A stretch of 64,000 nucleotides of DNA from the NCBI GenBank assembly GCA_963576475.1, contig OY754969.1:25192318-25256317 (forward strand), in the 5' to 3' direction. Under the pieces are notes generated by a model that saw nothing but the letters and a program-made list of their open reading frames with translations, was not told where the DNA came from and made no database searches. The translations under genes and the position numbers were made by a program. The stretch is from Molanna angustata (taxonomy: Eukaryota; Arthropoda; Insecta; Trichoptera; Molannidae). Below are positions 24,561 through 36,658 of the stretch, piece after piece; position 1 is the first letter of the stretch, and each line of letters opens with the position of its first letter.

Positions 24561-25644
24561 AAAAAATGTATTATTATTTAGAGATTCTGTATATTTTAAA
24601 TGAATAAGTCTGACGCTGTTATATTTTGAACACCTTGCAGCATCCATTTCCAAATTACAACGATCATGACTGTTTATCTGAATGTTTGTTCAGGAATCCA
24701 AACGAGACGTCTCAATTTGAAATATTTCTACTACGGCCTGGCTCGGCTCAACATGGCCTGGTTTTGGTACACAGACTTGGCAACAGAATTTATACAAATT
24801 TGTTATTATAATAATTGAATGTTTCATTAAGGCAACGTTGTCGGAAAATGCTATTTTAATAATTATTATTAATATTCAATAACGTGATTAATGGAAGTCT
24901 GTTGATCTCTTTTCTTTCGCAAAGTCGTTACCATAATTGGGAGAATAATAAATTATACAAGAGTTTTATTTTGGGAAGTGAATATTTATTTTCTCGAGGA
25001 AAATTGTGATGAGTTAATAATTTTATATACTCAATTAACTACCACCTGTTTACCGAAACGAAAAATAAGTTTAACCTAATTCGTTTTATTTTTAAGATTC
25101 TTTCAAAAAATAAATTGTTACAGGGTTGTTGGTAATCAATATTGTTCAAAGATTTCATCGAATGTTTTAAAGTGTATGGTAAAGGTTTTTAAATGTTAAT
25201 TTATAAAACACGTGTACTCACGCTATCACAAATAAAATATACACAAAAATGATATAATTTCAATCTTTTTAAACACAACAATAAATAACGAAGATTATTG
25301 CTTGTTCATTTATAACACAGCATAAAATTCTTTGAAGACTATTCTAAAGTTTTGTTGTTTTGAAATAAGGAAAATCAGTTTTCACATTTAAAAATGACTC
25401 ATTGTCGGTGTATACATTTAAAACATCAAATAAAGAACGATGTTCATTATTAATTATATTGTGTTATTTGTACAATAAATTTTAATGTCACATATTTTTT
25501 ATGCCATATTTTCGGCTGAGCCTGGAAGTCGCAATAAATACCTACGTTGAAAAATTCCAACGCTCACACACAGATGGACAAAAAATCCCATTCGCACGCA
25601 AAAAAAATGTTTCAATTTGATATGTTCCTGCCATAAGGAATCCA

Positions 25645-25887
25645 AATGATGAATTTGTCACAGTTACGGAAAACGATCCGTGCCATCGTCAAGTCGTTGG
25701 TATGGAAATGCCGGGGGAATTTAAAACAAATGGGGAGATTCCATACATTAGTCCCATTGTCATGCGCACCCGGGGGTGTTATTTTTTTATGACATCTACT
25801 TTACGGATGGGAATATGGGTCCATGACACAGGCACGGCACGTGACTCAGAAGACGCCAAAGCTCTGATAGAAGAGCCAACTAAGTAA
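25645..25887 (+). CDS. unrecognised coding-like ORF in the spondin intron
   Basis: An open frame reads AIRNPNDEFVTVTENDPCHR... through Met codons at 25702 and 25708, then IPYISPIVMRTRGCYFFMTS and HDTGTARDSEDAKALIEEPT, to a TAA at 25885. Composition is balanced and less AT-biased than the intron. I recognise no family. Upstream, 25574-25636 in a different frame also looks peptide-like (MDKKSHSHAKKMFQFDMFLP), which could mean a frameshifted retrocopy or a separate exon ending near 25636. An AATAAA-like signal occurs near 26202. Possibilities: a terminal exon of an alternative transcript, a nested small gene or a pseudogene. Confidence 0.3.
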   Translation, partial: NDEFVTVTENDPCHRQVVGMEMPGEFKTNGEIPYISPIVMRTRGCYFFMTSTLRMGIWVHDTGTARDSEDAKALIEEPTK

Positions 25888-26333
25888 ACACACCCCTGAT
25901 TGCATCAATCCCACGATACCTCTCTTAGCTCAGCTCACTTGAGAGCTTTTACAAGTGTTTGCCTGGATAGATATTCTTCTCAAACATTTTAACATATTTA
26001 CTCTTTAGCTCAAAGTATCTAGCAATATATTCTTTGCAAGTTTGTTTTTTGTATTCGCTTTGAGCACGCTTCGTTATTTAGTGGAACTTTTACGTTTTAA
26101 ACCTAGCTCAAGGCTATAATTGTCTTAGTGAAGAATTCGTAATGTAGGAGTATAAATATGTAAATTTTTTTATAAATGCTTTTGAATAATTCAATATTTA
26201 TAATAAAAAAATCTTATATTATGATTACCTAGGTACGTATTTATTGTTGATTTTTATTTTAAACAATATACCTTTATGAAAAGAGTAAATTAAAATATGA
26301 TAAAATGAATAAAATACTAGAAACACTTAATAA

Positions 26334-26503
26334 TGGTCGATGGCAGAGCGGTTAGCGCATTGGGTTAGTAATCCAGCGGTCGCAAGTTCGAATCCTGCCT
26401 CGACCAATTTCGTTCACCTATAGCACAAGCATTTATGATTATTTTAAGGAACGTAGGAAGATGTATATGTACTTGTTTAACAAGGACATATTCATTAAAA
26501 AAA
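26334..26503 (+). mobile_element. SINE-B, full-length, tRNA-Thr(AGT)-like head
   Basis: The 73-nt head folds like a tRNA: acceptor GGTCGAT with CTCGACC, A box GGCAGAGCGGTTAGCGC, anticodon loop TTAGTAA (AGT, Thr) and B box AAGTTCGAATCC. It is followed by ATTTCGTTCACCTATAGCAC and an AT-rich tail containing TAACAAGGACATATTCATT. Acceptor and T-stem mismatches plus the conserved tail argue for a SINE rather than a working tRNA gene. Confidence 0.9.
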
Positions 26504-26699
26504 ATCTAGGTAACTTTATAAAAAAATATAAAATCTAAAATAATAAATTTAAAAAAAAAAATTTCATGATTTTTCAAAAATAAAGTAACAACATTATATA
26601 ATGAAGAAGATTTGATTTTCAAAAAATATGATGTGTCTCTAGAATATATAAAAAATATAAACGCATATATGCATGCGTTCTTGTTGCATACATACTGAT

Positions 26700-27300
26700 T
26701 GAGCGGGGGCGTAAATTCCCGCTAAGTTGGGGGGGGGGTTTAAATTATATTATGGTGATGCGAACAAGTCAACCAATGATTCAGCCTGTAAATCTACCTG
26801 TGGAATATGAGACAGTCATTTACTTGTAATGGTTCTCCAATCTTCGCAGGCACAGATCTCGTATCTCCGGTCTCTTTTTCTGGTGGAGATGATGGTTTGT
26901 CCACTGAGAAAGTCTGAACACATGCACCGTGCGGTGACACAACAATTCCTCACCGAAAATATGTGACATTCACGATATATTGTATAGTATTCAAAAGGGC
27001 ACAGTAAATTAGATTATTACCGGCAAGTTTAAAGCAAAACGCGGCTGATCATATATTTAATCGGCGCGACGTAATTAAAAAATGTTAGCACAAGTAAATT
27101 ATGGCTATTTAACTCGAAGAGACATAACTTGATCTCGGCGAATATATCAACACACACTTCAGCTGACGCGCGACTAACCCGATCCACTTCCCGTAGTTAG
27201 TCCAAATCCAAGGCTCAAACCATATCCGCTACCTGTGTCGCTCAGATGTTGAAAAAACATAATAAATAAATGACTATCTAATTCACAGATGGCAGACTGG
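26700..27300. other. unassigned, less AT-rich segment
   Basis: Runs such as CTTCGCAGGCACAGATCTCG (26846-26865) and CAGCTGACGCGCGACTAACC (27161-27180) stand out from the intron. No ORF or known element ends are visible. Confidence 0.3.
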
Positions 27301-29287
27301 TCCTTCAGTTGACTAGTTAAATATAAATAAAATCAAAATAAATTATACAATAACTTTGATTGGCAAATGAATATATTGCCCAACCACATACTAATCTTTG
27401 GATTTCTTAAAAAATCAGAAAATTTTGAACCCTGATCTAATAAATTTTTAGGCCAGCAAATTTACCGCCTTGCCACTGACTCTTTATTAAGTTTTCCGTT
27501 TTTATGAAAATTTCCGCAGCAACAAAAAAAAACTTTTTTCATATAAAGAAGTTAATCATTTTCTTCCACATCAAATACACATTTTAAAATAATCAAATAT
27601 GAATTTCTGATTTGTAAAAGACCCACCAATTTTAGAAAATTATTACAAACAATTTGACAAAAAACGTGTTTTTAATTTTTATGAAAACAAAAAGAAAACA
27701 AGTTCATTTGATATAAAATTTTATATGTACCAACCGACATATTCTCAGGTATTTAGATAGAATACCTAAATTGTTGCTGGGGCAAAACTGATATTAATAC
27801 AACATAATCATTATTGAGTTTTTAAAGTTTTTCTCCATCTTTGTTTGGAAATTGAAATACTTAAAACTCTTTTTTATGTTTTAATTACTGTAATTGAGTT
27901 TATTAATTAATTTAATTTGAGGTTTTTATATAATTCTTTTGCAACTTTTCAACGTGTATCTTAGAATTGATATGTTCAAAGTTTTCTGCGAAAACGTGCG
28001 AAAAACAAAGTAAATGAAAATTTTCCATTAAGGATATGATTAACGATTTTCCACTTCAATAATTTGTGATCGTAAACATTGGAAGTGCTTTTTTCCTCGC
28101 TTCGTGATATTTCTCAGACAGACAAAATTTAATCCACACATCATGAGCATGGGTTTATTTATGTAACATGTGTTACCTCGAAATTCAGCGTTTTTAATGT
28201 TATTCAAAACAAATTTTCATGCGTCATTCATAACAAATTTATGTAATGAAATTCATAGCAAAAGTTTTGATAATGTTGTTTACAAATTTAAAAGTTTTTC
28301 AGCAATAATTATGTTTTATACGGGTGAATAATGTAAACAATACATTACTATTTATTTAACATTATTATTTTTGGCTAGATGATAATTAGAATTCAAATTT
28401 GAACTGGATTATTTACTGGATTATGACGAATGCTTCTGAATAAATTACATCATTTTAAGACATATACTTTATTTCGGATATATTTTATTTTTGTAACAAT
28501 TTTTCACAAAATTCCCACAAGATAAAGCCTTTTTGTGGTTATTCCAATTTTTTATAAGATATATTTTATTTTGTTGACAAATTTAATAGATACAGATTAA
28601 AAAAAAAAAAACAATTAAATGAAGTGCTCAAAAAAGAATCAACACAAACATAAACGAAGTAGACGAAAAATTTTCTGGGAACTTAAAAAATTAAAAATCA
28701 AAAGAAGTAGAATCAGGAGATAAGAACAGGAAAACGACTAGTTATTAGATATTTAATTAATGAACAGACAGTTAAGTTGCACATATTTATTTACCATAAA
28801 AAAGAAAGAACATGGGACACATAAAAAAATCAAAAATTATAGCAAATAATTTTCCACATAACTTGATCGGTGAGAAGTTAATATTTAATATGTCTGACAA
28901 ATGTTTTATGATTGTGAACAAAGAGTTGGACGATTGATTAAATGTTCTTGGGCGACAAACACGGCTTGGATTTGTGACTTTCTCCTCTTACAATTAGTGA
29001 CTTCGTATCTACATATAATTCATGTGCTTTTTAAGTTAAGTTTTTTTAATATCTTCCTTCCTGGTGTTTTTAAAGATAATATTTGACACTTCAATAATGG
29101 TTGTGAACTTCTACCCTACATATTATATACACATATGAATTTCTCAAATCCACAACCGTTTTGCTCTTAAAGGCTTTTTATGTTCCCAAAGTATGTGAAG
29201 AACTTTTCAACTTGGTATTATGGCAACTTTTCATTTATGAAAATTCCTTAAAACATTTTTAACAACATGTAGAACCTATTATTCCTA

Positions 29288-30230
29288 CAGAGAATTGAAT
29301 TCTCATGAACGAATCGACAGTATTAAGCCAAGATGCGTGTACGAAGGAACATTTTGTATGGCGTAGTGGACTTTTTGCATTATAAAAACACCAACTTAGA
29401 CATGGATTATACATGGATTTACTCAGAATTTGGAGTAGAACATTTTATGTGAGTTTTGTGTGTCTGTCCCGTCCCTTATAACTTTTGATCCGTTGGATTC
29501 TCAAAGCCTAAAATTTCAGAATATATAGACAATTTAGTTATACAAAACTTTTATACTCAGTATTTAGAATTTTTGTTCCAGTTAGGGGTTATCAACATTT
29601 TAATTTTTATAGTATTTGTCCACATTTCTCAAAAACTATAAAAGCCAGAATGCTGAAATTTTGTACAAATATAGTATCTCGAAACGGATTTTGAAAAACA
29701 GTTCCAGGGTTTCTCAAACTGTTTTTACTAAGAAGCAAAAAAATGGTATGACAATTTTTTGTCTTTAACTGCCTTTGTTTCCATTTCTTTTAAAAATATC
29801 TAAAAATGCCGAAACATTAATACTAGAAAATTTAATTTTCTATAAAAAATGTCTTCATTATAGCAATATATCTCAAACATTTTTTAACAATCTTTATAAA
29901 AATTGAATTTAGTGACGACATTGCTACATACAATTTGTATGGCAGTCGCCTATACACAATAATATATGTAAGAAGACTTAATAGTCTGATACTTAAATCT
30001 CCAAACATACATACATACCATCATGCTGTTTTCATATTCTGGGAGAAAAAAGGACTGACCTCCATACTGTCCTATCTTGACATACATACCTACATGTGTT
30101 GTATCGAAAACAAAATATCCTAAAATATTAAATAATTTGTATTTATGGGTTTGTAGTTTGGTACTTATTCTTCAACTATACATACTATCGCTATCGAAAA
30201 TTGGATTTTATGTGTTACATGCAACTAGTT
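29288..30230 (+). mobile_element. family Y element, near full-length
   Basis: Runs from the hairpin half (AGAGAATTGAATTCTCATGA) through ATGGCGTAGTGGACTTTTTG, TCCCTTATAACTTTTGATCC and GTATGGCAGTCGCCTATACA to TGTGTTACATGCAACTAGTT. Colinear with 18908-19747 but longer internally. ORFs at 29935 and 30077 are repeat sequence. Confidence 0.85.
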
Positions 30231-30515
30231 GCATAAAAATATTTCTTTGTGTCGAATTCTTTGTAGTGTAATATTTATGCTATACACGTAGTAGAAATCC
30301 AGGCGTTTAAGATGTAATGACCTGTGTTTTATGCACCCACGTGAACTGAAAATTCACGTGTTTGTATCTGAAAACCACATCAAGGTGTTGCAAATTTAAA
30401 TTTGTTTCGTGTGTAAGCGTACATAAATTATCTACATAGTGGGTTCATCCTAGCAACAACACAAGTGTCTTTAGTAAGTTGATTTCACATTGTACGACTG
30501 AAAATACAAATGATT

Positions 30516-31193
30516 TAAGGGGGGGACTGCTGCCAACGTACCTTTTTTTTCAATTTGATATACCATCATTATTTCTTATGAAATCGTTTTGAAAAAATAA
30601 TTTAGATTGTTTGGATATTAATAAACAAAAATATACCTTAACTTTTGGTAATGTTCTGTATAAATTCTTGTACGTGTAATACCCCGATTTTCAACGTTTA
30701 TCATATATTTTTAATAAACTATAAGGCGTAGAGTAATATATATTTTTTTAAATTAAAGAAGACAAAAATATCTATAATATGATGTGACGTTGCAATAATG
30801 CTTCAGGTTTAGTAAATAAACCTAAAAAACATTTAGTTTCCATTCAGCGCCATTGCGTAATAAAAGTTTTTTTGGTTTATCTACTTAACCTGATGCGTTA
30901 ATGCAACGTCATATCATATTTTTCCAGGTATTTTGTTCTTTTTTAATTTATAAAAAAAATATTGCTCTATACCTTATATTTTTTTTAGAAATTCAAGATA
31001 AATGTCTAAAATCGGGGTATGCTTATTATTTTCCTACAAGAATATATACAGAACATAATCAAAATGTTAAGGTATATTTATCTTTATTAATATCCAAACT
31101 AACTAGGTTTTTTTTTTCAAAATGATTTGTTTAGTAATATTGATGGTATATCAAATTGAAAAAATAGGTACGTTGGCAGCAGTCACCCTCTTA
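30516..31193. mobile_element. long foldback MITE, almost entirely palindromic
   Basis: The left end TAAGGGGGGGACTGCTGCCA and the right end (inverse TAAGAGGGTGACTGCTGCCA) are mirror images. Complementarity continues inward for most of the element: ACGTACCT, CAATTTGATATACCATCA, ACCTTAACTTTTG/ATGTTAAGGTATA, ACCCCGATTTT/AAATCGGGGTA, GACGTTGCA/TGCAACGTC. TA at the edges suggests a TA target. No transposase; the plus ORF at 30901-31125 is one arm. Confidence 0.85.
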
Positions 31194-31197
31194 ATGT

Positions 31198-31416
31198 AGC
31201 TTCTCGGACAACTAACACGTACTATGTCATATTATTATTGAACACGCACAAAATAACAAGTTGCCAAATTCTGGAGACTTACGATATTAATTGTCTCACA
31301 GATCCAGACTAAAAACACATTTAAAAATTGTGTCTACACCGGGAATTGAATCCAGGACTCTTGGATCCGGATTTCTTGGAGTCAGATACCTTACCAACTG
31401 AACCACGAAGGCCGAC
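31198..31416 (-). mobile_element. SINE-A, inverted copy abutting the foldback MITE
   Basis: The reverse complement reads GTCGGCCTTCGTGGTTCAGT, then the B box GGATTCAATTCCCGGTGTAG and the body GTCTGGATCTGTGAGAC, ending in a CCGAGAAGC-like tail. It begins only about 5 bp from the MITE end at 31193, so one may have inserted beside the other. Confidence 0.85.
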
Positions 31417-31636
31417 ACAAATGTTCACAAATGTACCAACACTTTTATATATCTTAAAATTGTAAGTAAATAAGTCTACTGGAATAACATTCACAAATGT
31501 TTAGTTCACTTGAAAATTGACAGCGACATGATTTATACATACATGCAGCATGTTGGTGTCTGTCTCTTAGTGTACATAGGAAAACAAAAATCACACATAA
31601 CATGAAAGAACATTTGTGACATTTATCAGAACATTT

Positions 31637-32105
31637 GTGACATTTGAATGTGAAATATGGACACTTACAGTCAGATCAGCTGAAGTACTGGACATGTTTT
31701 AGAGAAGAGTGCTTCACGAAATTCTAGGGCCAGTATCTGATGCAGACGTCTGGGGTATTGGTTGTGATGCTGAGCTGTATGATATCAATAAGATTCCCAG
31801 CTCTCCTGTGCACGTCAGACAGAGTAGATTGAGATGGGCCGGATATGTACAGATAATGTCACCACAGAGAATACCAATGAGTGCTCTGATGAGAGCTCTG
31901 TGTGGACATTCAGGTGGAAGAATATGCAATTGGAGGCGAAGACTGACGAAGGCTAAAACTCGATATGGGCTTAAGCGCCATTGAAGAAGATGTACATAAT
32001 ATGAAAAGTTGCATGAATGTTGATGAGGCGTATGGAAACGTGTCAAGATTAAAAATATGGCGTTCCGACCTCTCTGCCAACCCCTGCGAGGGACATATTA
32101 TGTAC
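31637..32105 (+). pseudogene. decayed non-LTR retrotransposon C-terminus
   Basis: Reads TFECEIWTLTVRSAEVLDMF, a stop, RRVLHEILGPVSDADVWGIG and CDAELYDINK, then RLRWAGYVQIMSPQRIP and NWRRRLTKAKTRYGL. The E-WTLT, ERRVLR-GPV and LRWAGHV-M blocks are standard for the end of LINE polymerases of the jockey/CR1/RTE type. A related NWR-AKARYGL tail lies at 49545-49680 on the minus strand. In-frame stops make it non-functional. Confidence 0.7.
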
Positions 32106-33032
32106 GCTATAGTATGTATTATGTATGTATGTACCTATCTGACACATAAGTATTACCGAAGAACTTACTAAATGTAAGAAATTATAAACGCGCACAGACC
32201 AAATATTTCTTATTGTATGTATACGCGTAATTAAAATATTCAGTATTGTTTTATTTCTACTGATTTTGCATATTTTTTTTAAATTTGTAAAGCAATATAA
32301 AGTTTACCGATATATTTGAAATAATTAAAATGATATCACATTAGTTCACATCCGTAATGGATGTCATAATTGTTTTTTTTTTAATTTTCCTTTCAAATAT
32401 TTTAATTTAGAAAGAATTTAACAAATATAAGACAATTCAAACATTTTGGCTTATTTTTTGGCATATATAAAATGCTTCTTCTTTGTTAGAGTTTGCAGCA
32501 TTCATATATAATTGTTTATTATACATACAATCGGATGGTTATAATCTTTAGAAACTGAGAATCACAATACACAATACCAGAAGAAGCCTTTTTTGACTTT
32601 TTCCTCCACACACGAGAGCGGAACGTACAAAACGACATGATGAACAGTGAAAATTTTGTAGAATATAAAATGTAAATATTTGCACATTATTTAGACCAGT
32701 CGGGTGTTTATTCAAAGAAGAAGTCATTCACAACACGCGTGTTTTTTTGGTTGAATAATATTTTGGGAATAGCCTGCGTTTCATAAAAAGCTTTTTGTCT
32801 GGAATATATTTGTACAACCTTTCCGGCTTTGTTAGACAAAAACCTAATTATGCAAAAATTTATTTTACTTTTGGTCGATTTATCTGCGTTAAGAACTCAA
32901 AGAGGATTCTGTGTTTTCTGTGTATTATGTTGATGCGTATTTTAGCTAGTAATTTTCTAGACCACTGTAGTGTCGATATTATTTTTCCTCTTAAATTACG
33001 AAGAAAAGCATCACAAATAATATATTATTTAA

Positions 33033-33957
<925 letters not shown>

Positions 33958-34074
33958 GTGATCACAAAAGAAAAATCATACTCAAAGTACATTTATATTC
34001 AGTTTTGCCATAACCCACTCGTTTTGTATTTAAAATATAATAAATAAATAAATGTGTTAATTTGTTATTTAAAT

Positions 34075-34905
34075 GAAAATTTTCCAACTTTCGATTTGTA
34101 ACCTTAATCTAGTGCGTGTGTATATGTCCTTATAACGATTGATGTGCATAAGGCACATAACCAAAAATTTCAAAGAAGATATAGAAAGGCCTATAAAACT
34201 TCGCCGACCATCGTGGCACAGTTGGTAAACCGTTCGATTTGTACGGGCGTCCTGAGTTTAATCCCAAGCATATGAGAATTTTTTTAAAATTTATATCTCA
34301 CTTAAATATCAATTGAAAAAATTGCCACATTGCAATAAACTCGCCTCTTGTTCATGGTACAAGGAATTTTTAATTTATAATTATTAAAACTTTTACACTC
34401 AAAATTAAAATTTTCGTTCCAGTCGGGGGTTATGAATATTTGAATTATTTTGTATTTCCACATAGCTCATAATCCATTTAAACCAAAGAGCTGAAAACTT
34501 GTTTAAATATCAACAAAATTAACAATATCTCATGTGATTATTTATCAAACTTTTTTATTAATTTTCTCTATATTATAATTTTTTTAACCATTGAAATACA
34601 CCGAAACATCTCAACTAGGTCATTTAATTTTCTTTAAAAAATATATGCATCATAGTAGTACATCTTAAACTTTCTTTAACATTTTTTTGTAAAAATTTAT
34701 TTCAATAAATATATCTCAATATGTTTGATACTTAATTTTCATACATACTATATAGATATTTACATATTTGGGGTGGGAAAAAAGGACTAAAATCTACACT
34801 ATCCTATCATACTTGTTTTGTATAGAAAAAATTATATTATCTAAAATTATTTAATAATTTGGATTTAAGAATTTATAGCTTGGTGCGTATATTTTAACAT
34901 GCGAC
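34075..34905 (+). mobile_element. diverged family Y copy interrupted by a tRNA-like element
   Basis: Old copy: CCAACTTTCGATTTG ... TCCTTATAACGATTGATGTG ... CCAGTCGGGGGTTATGAATA ... CACTATCCTATCATACTTGT ... TTTATAGCTTGGTGCGTAT. Much more diverged than the other copies and split at 34202-34375. Confidence 0.65.
34202..34375 (+). mobile_element. tRNA-like element (SINE-A relative) inside family Y
   Basis: A head GCCGACCATCGTGGCACAGT with TGGTAAACCG and a B-box-like CGTCCTGAGTTTAATCCC. The body differs from SINE-A, but ends AATTGCCACATTGCAATAAA, which recalls the AATGTGGCAACTTG block. Confidence 0.55.
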
Positions 34906-35407
34906 AAATATTTTTATTTTTATACAATTATTTTTTCCATTATCTTAATGGCGGATATTTTATTAAAAGAACCATCCTTTTGCGTTTATTTTAAATATAA
35001 ATTGCAACTCAGTATCCATCAAGGAAAAATGTCAATGAAAACATTGCAGTAGTCTACAGTAAATCGCAAACGGGTAACTTCCTAGAAAAGAATTTAATTA
35101 TTGTCGCACAGGGATCGTAACGTTTTACAAGTACAAAATCATTTCATCGAGAAATATTGTTACTAACACAAGACTTTGAATGTTCTTTTACTATTTTTTT
35201 TTTAAAGATCGATTTCACCGTTTTTTTTGTAAATCCTCTTCATCTTGTGTTTAGATGAATCTTTTGCATACGGCTTGGCACTTTTTCTTTTAAAATCTTT
35301 CCTTTCAGTTTCATTAGAGTATTGACAGGATCAAAGAAATTTTGACGTTTTTGTCTCTGACTTATAACTATAAATTATTATATTATTTTCTTCTCCATAC
35401 ATAAACT

Positions 35408-35591
35408 AAATCGATATAATTAGATTTAACTTTTTGATCGTCAGTTCTTGATGGAATTTCATTTAAATTAGTTTATATTTTTAATAAATAAAAATAAAAA
35501 CACTTGTTTAAAATAAATAGTGGAATTAATTTTAAACAAGTGTTTTATTTTAATTTATTAAAAATATAAATTAATTTAAATCGATATAATT
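35408..35591. repeat. AT-rich near-palindrome followed by a duplicated 14-mer
   Basis: 35462-35580 is a near-perfect inverted repeat around 35520 (arms include AACACTTGTTTAAAAT / ATTTTAAACAAGTGTT). AAATCGATATAATT occurs directly repeated at 35408-35421 and 35578-35591. The second copy overlaps the right arm, so this is not a simple target-site duplication. Confidence 0.8.
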
Positions 35592-35639
35592 TGAAAACTG
35601 GAAGACAAATACAGATGTACCTACATTCTTCTTTTTCTC

Positions 35640-35905
35640 TTTTGCTATAAATCAACTATTTTTCTTTGCCAAATTTTTGGGTCCGCTCTCCTCGTCCTTA
35701 AATTATATATCCTCTCATGTACTGTGTCATATAGGCAAAGGCTTTTGCAGTTGGTATCTTCTTTGCACGATCTAGGAATTCATTGTCTTCCTCTGGATGT
35801 CGAGGAAGATCCACGGAGATTGCTTGGTGTACCATGTGAAGTGACGGTCTGCGTTCAACGTGCCCATACCATCTCAAATGTCTTTCCTCTAACTTACTAT
35901 GTATG
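35640..35905 (-). pseudogene. decayed non-LTR retrotransposon tail
   Basis: With frame changes, the minus strand reads ERHLRWYGHVERRPSLHMVH, ISVDLPRHPEEDNEFLDRAK and AFAYMTQYMRGY. LRWYGHV-RR is the familiar LINE C-terminal block. Confidence 0.55.
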
Positions 35906-36190
35906 TAGGTTTATCAGTAACTCCAAGGTGAATGCGTGAACTTTTTATTTTGTCCCGTAAAGACACCCAAGCTGCCCATCTAAGCATAACTATATTGTTT
36001 GCAAAAAAATAAACCCTGTGATTCGCTCAAATAGATGGCTGTTGTGTAAAATTAGGTATTATATAACTCATATCATATGAAATACTTCAAACACATATAT
36101 TAACTGCATTAACATATGCCAAATAGGTATTTTCATCATATTAAGACGTATATTAATGACCACGAAACGTTGAACAAGGATACTTTCTTT

Positions 36191-36400
36191 GTCGGCCTTC
36201 GTGGTTCAGTTGGTTAGATATCTGACTGCTGAGCTAAAGGTCTCGGGTTCGATTCCCGGTGGAGATACAGTTTTTTATTGTGTTTTCAGCTTGGATCTGT
36301 GAGACGCTAAATATCGTGTCTCTAGAATGTGGCAACTTGTGATTGGGTGCGTGTTAGTTGCCTGAGAAGTACCTAATACAAAATAAAAATAAAATACTTC
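36191..36400 (+). mobile_element. SINE-A, full-length
   Basis: Well-preserved head with an intact B box (CTCGGGTTCGATTCCCGGTG), the body CTTGGATCTGTGAGACG and AGAATGTGGCAACTTG, and the 3' block TTGCCTGAGAAGTACC followed by an A-rich tail. It ends about 65 bp before the 36467 exon. Confidence 0.92.
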
Positions 36401-36466
36401 CCAGAATTGCGATCAAGTTTGTTTTTCTTAAGTAATATTGAAAATTAAATATATTTTTTGTTATAG

Positions 36467-36658
36467 GCTTTATGGACTGCTCCATCAGCCGGAAGTGGTT
36501 GTGTAACGATAAAGGCCACAGTAATAGAGCATCATGACATATGGTACATGGACCAAGGTCCTCTCAGCAAGACTCTGTGCGAAAACATAGCCGAGTCTTC
36601 AGACACACAGCCACCAATCATCGGAAAATGCTGTGCTTGCGATGAAGCTAAATATGAG
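36467..36658 (+). CDS. Spon1: F-spondin exon: end of reeler, start of spondin-N
   Basis: This is a 192-nt, 64-codon exon in phase 0 at both ends, with acceptor TTATAG and donor GAG|GTAGGT. It begins ALWTAPSAGSGCVTIKATVI, the last reeler strands (the LW-AP-GSGCV pattern is characteristic), continues EHHDIWYMDQGPLSKTLCEN, and after a short acidic linker reaches GKCCACDEAKYE, the cysteine-rich entry to the spondin-N domain. The match to F-spondin is strong from memory of the family; M-spondins lack a reeler domain, which this exon supplies. It joins the 21446 and 39630 exons without disturbing the frame. Confidence 0.95.

Noticed and set aside
26334..26406. Functional tRNA-Thr gene
   Set aside because: The same head with mismatched stems and a conserved non-tRNA tail occurs several times, so it is a SINE.
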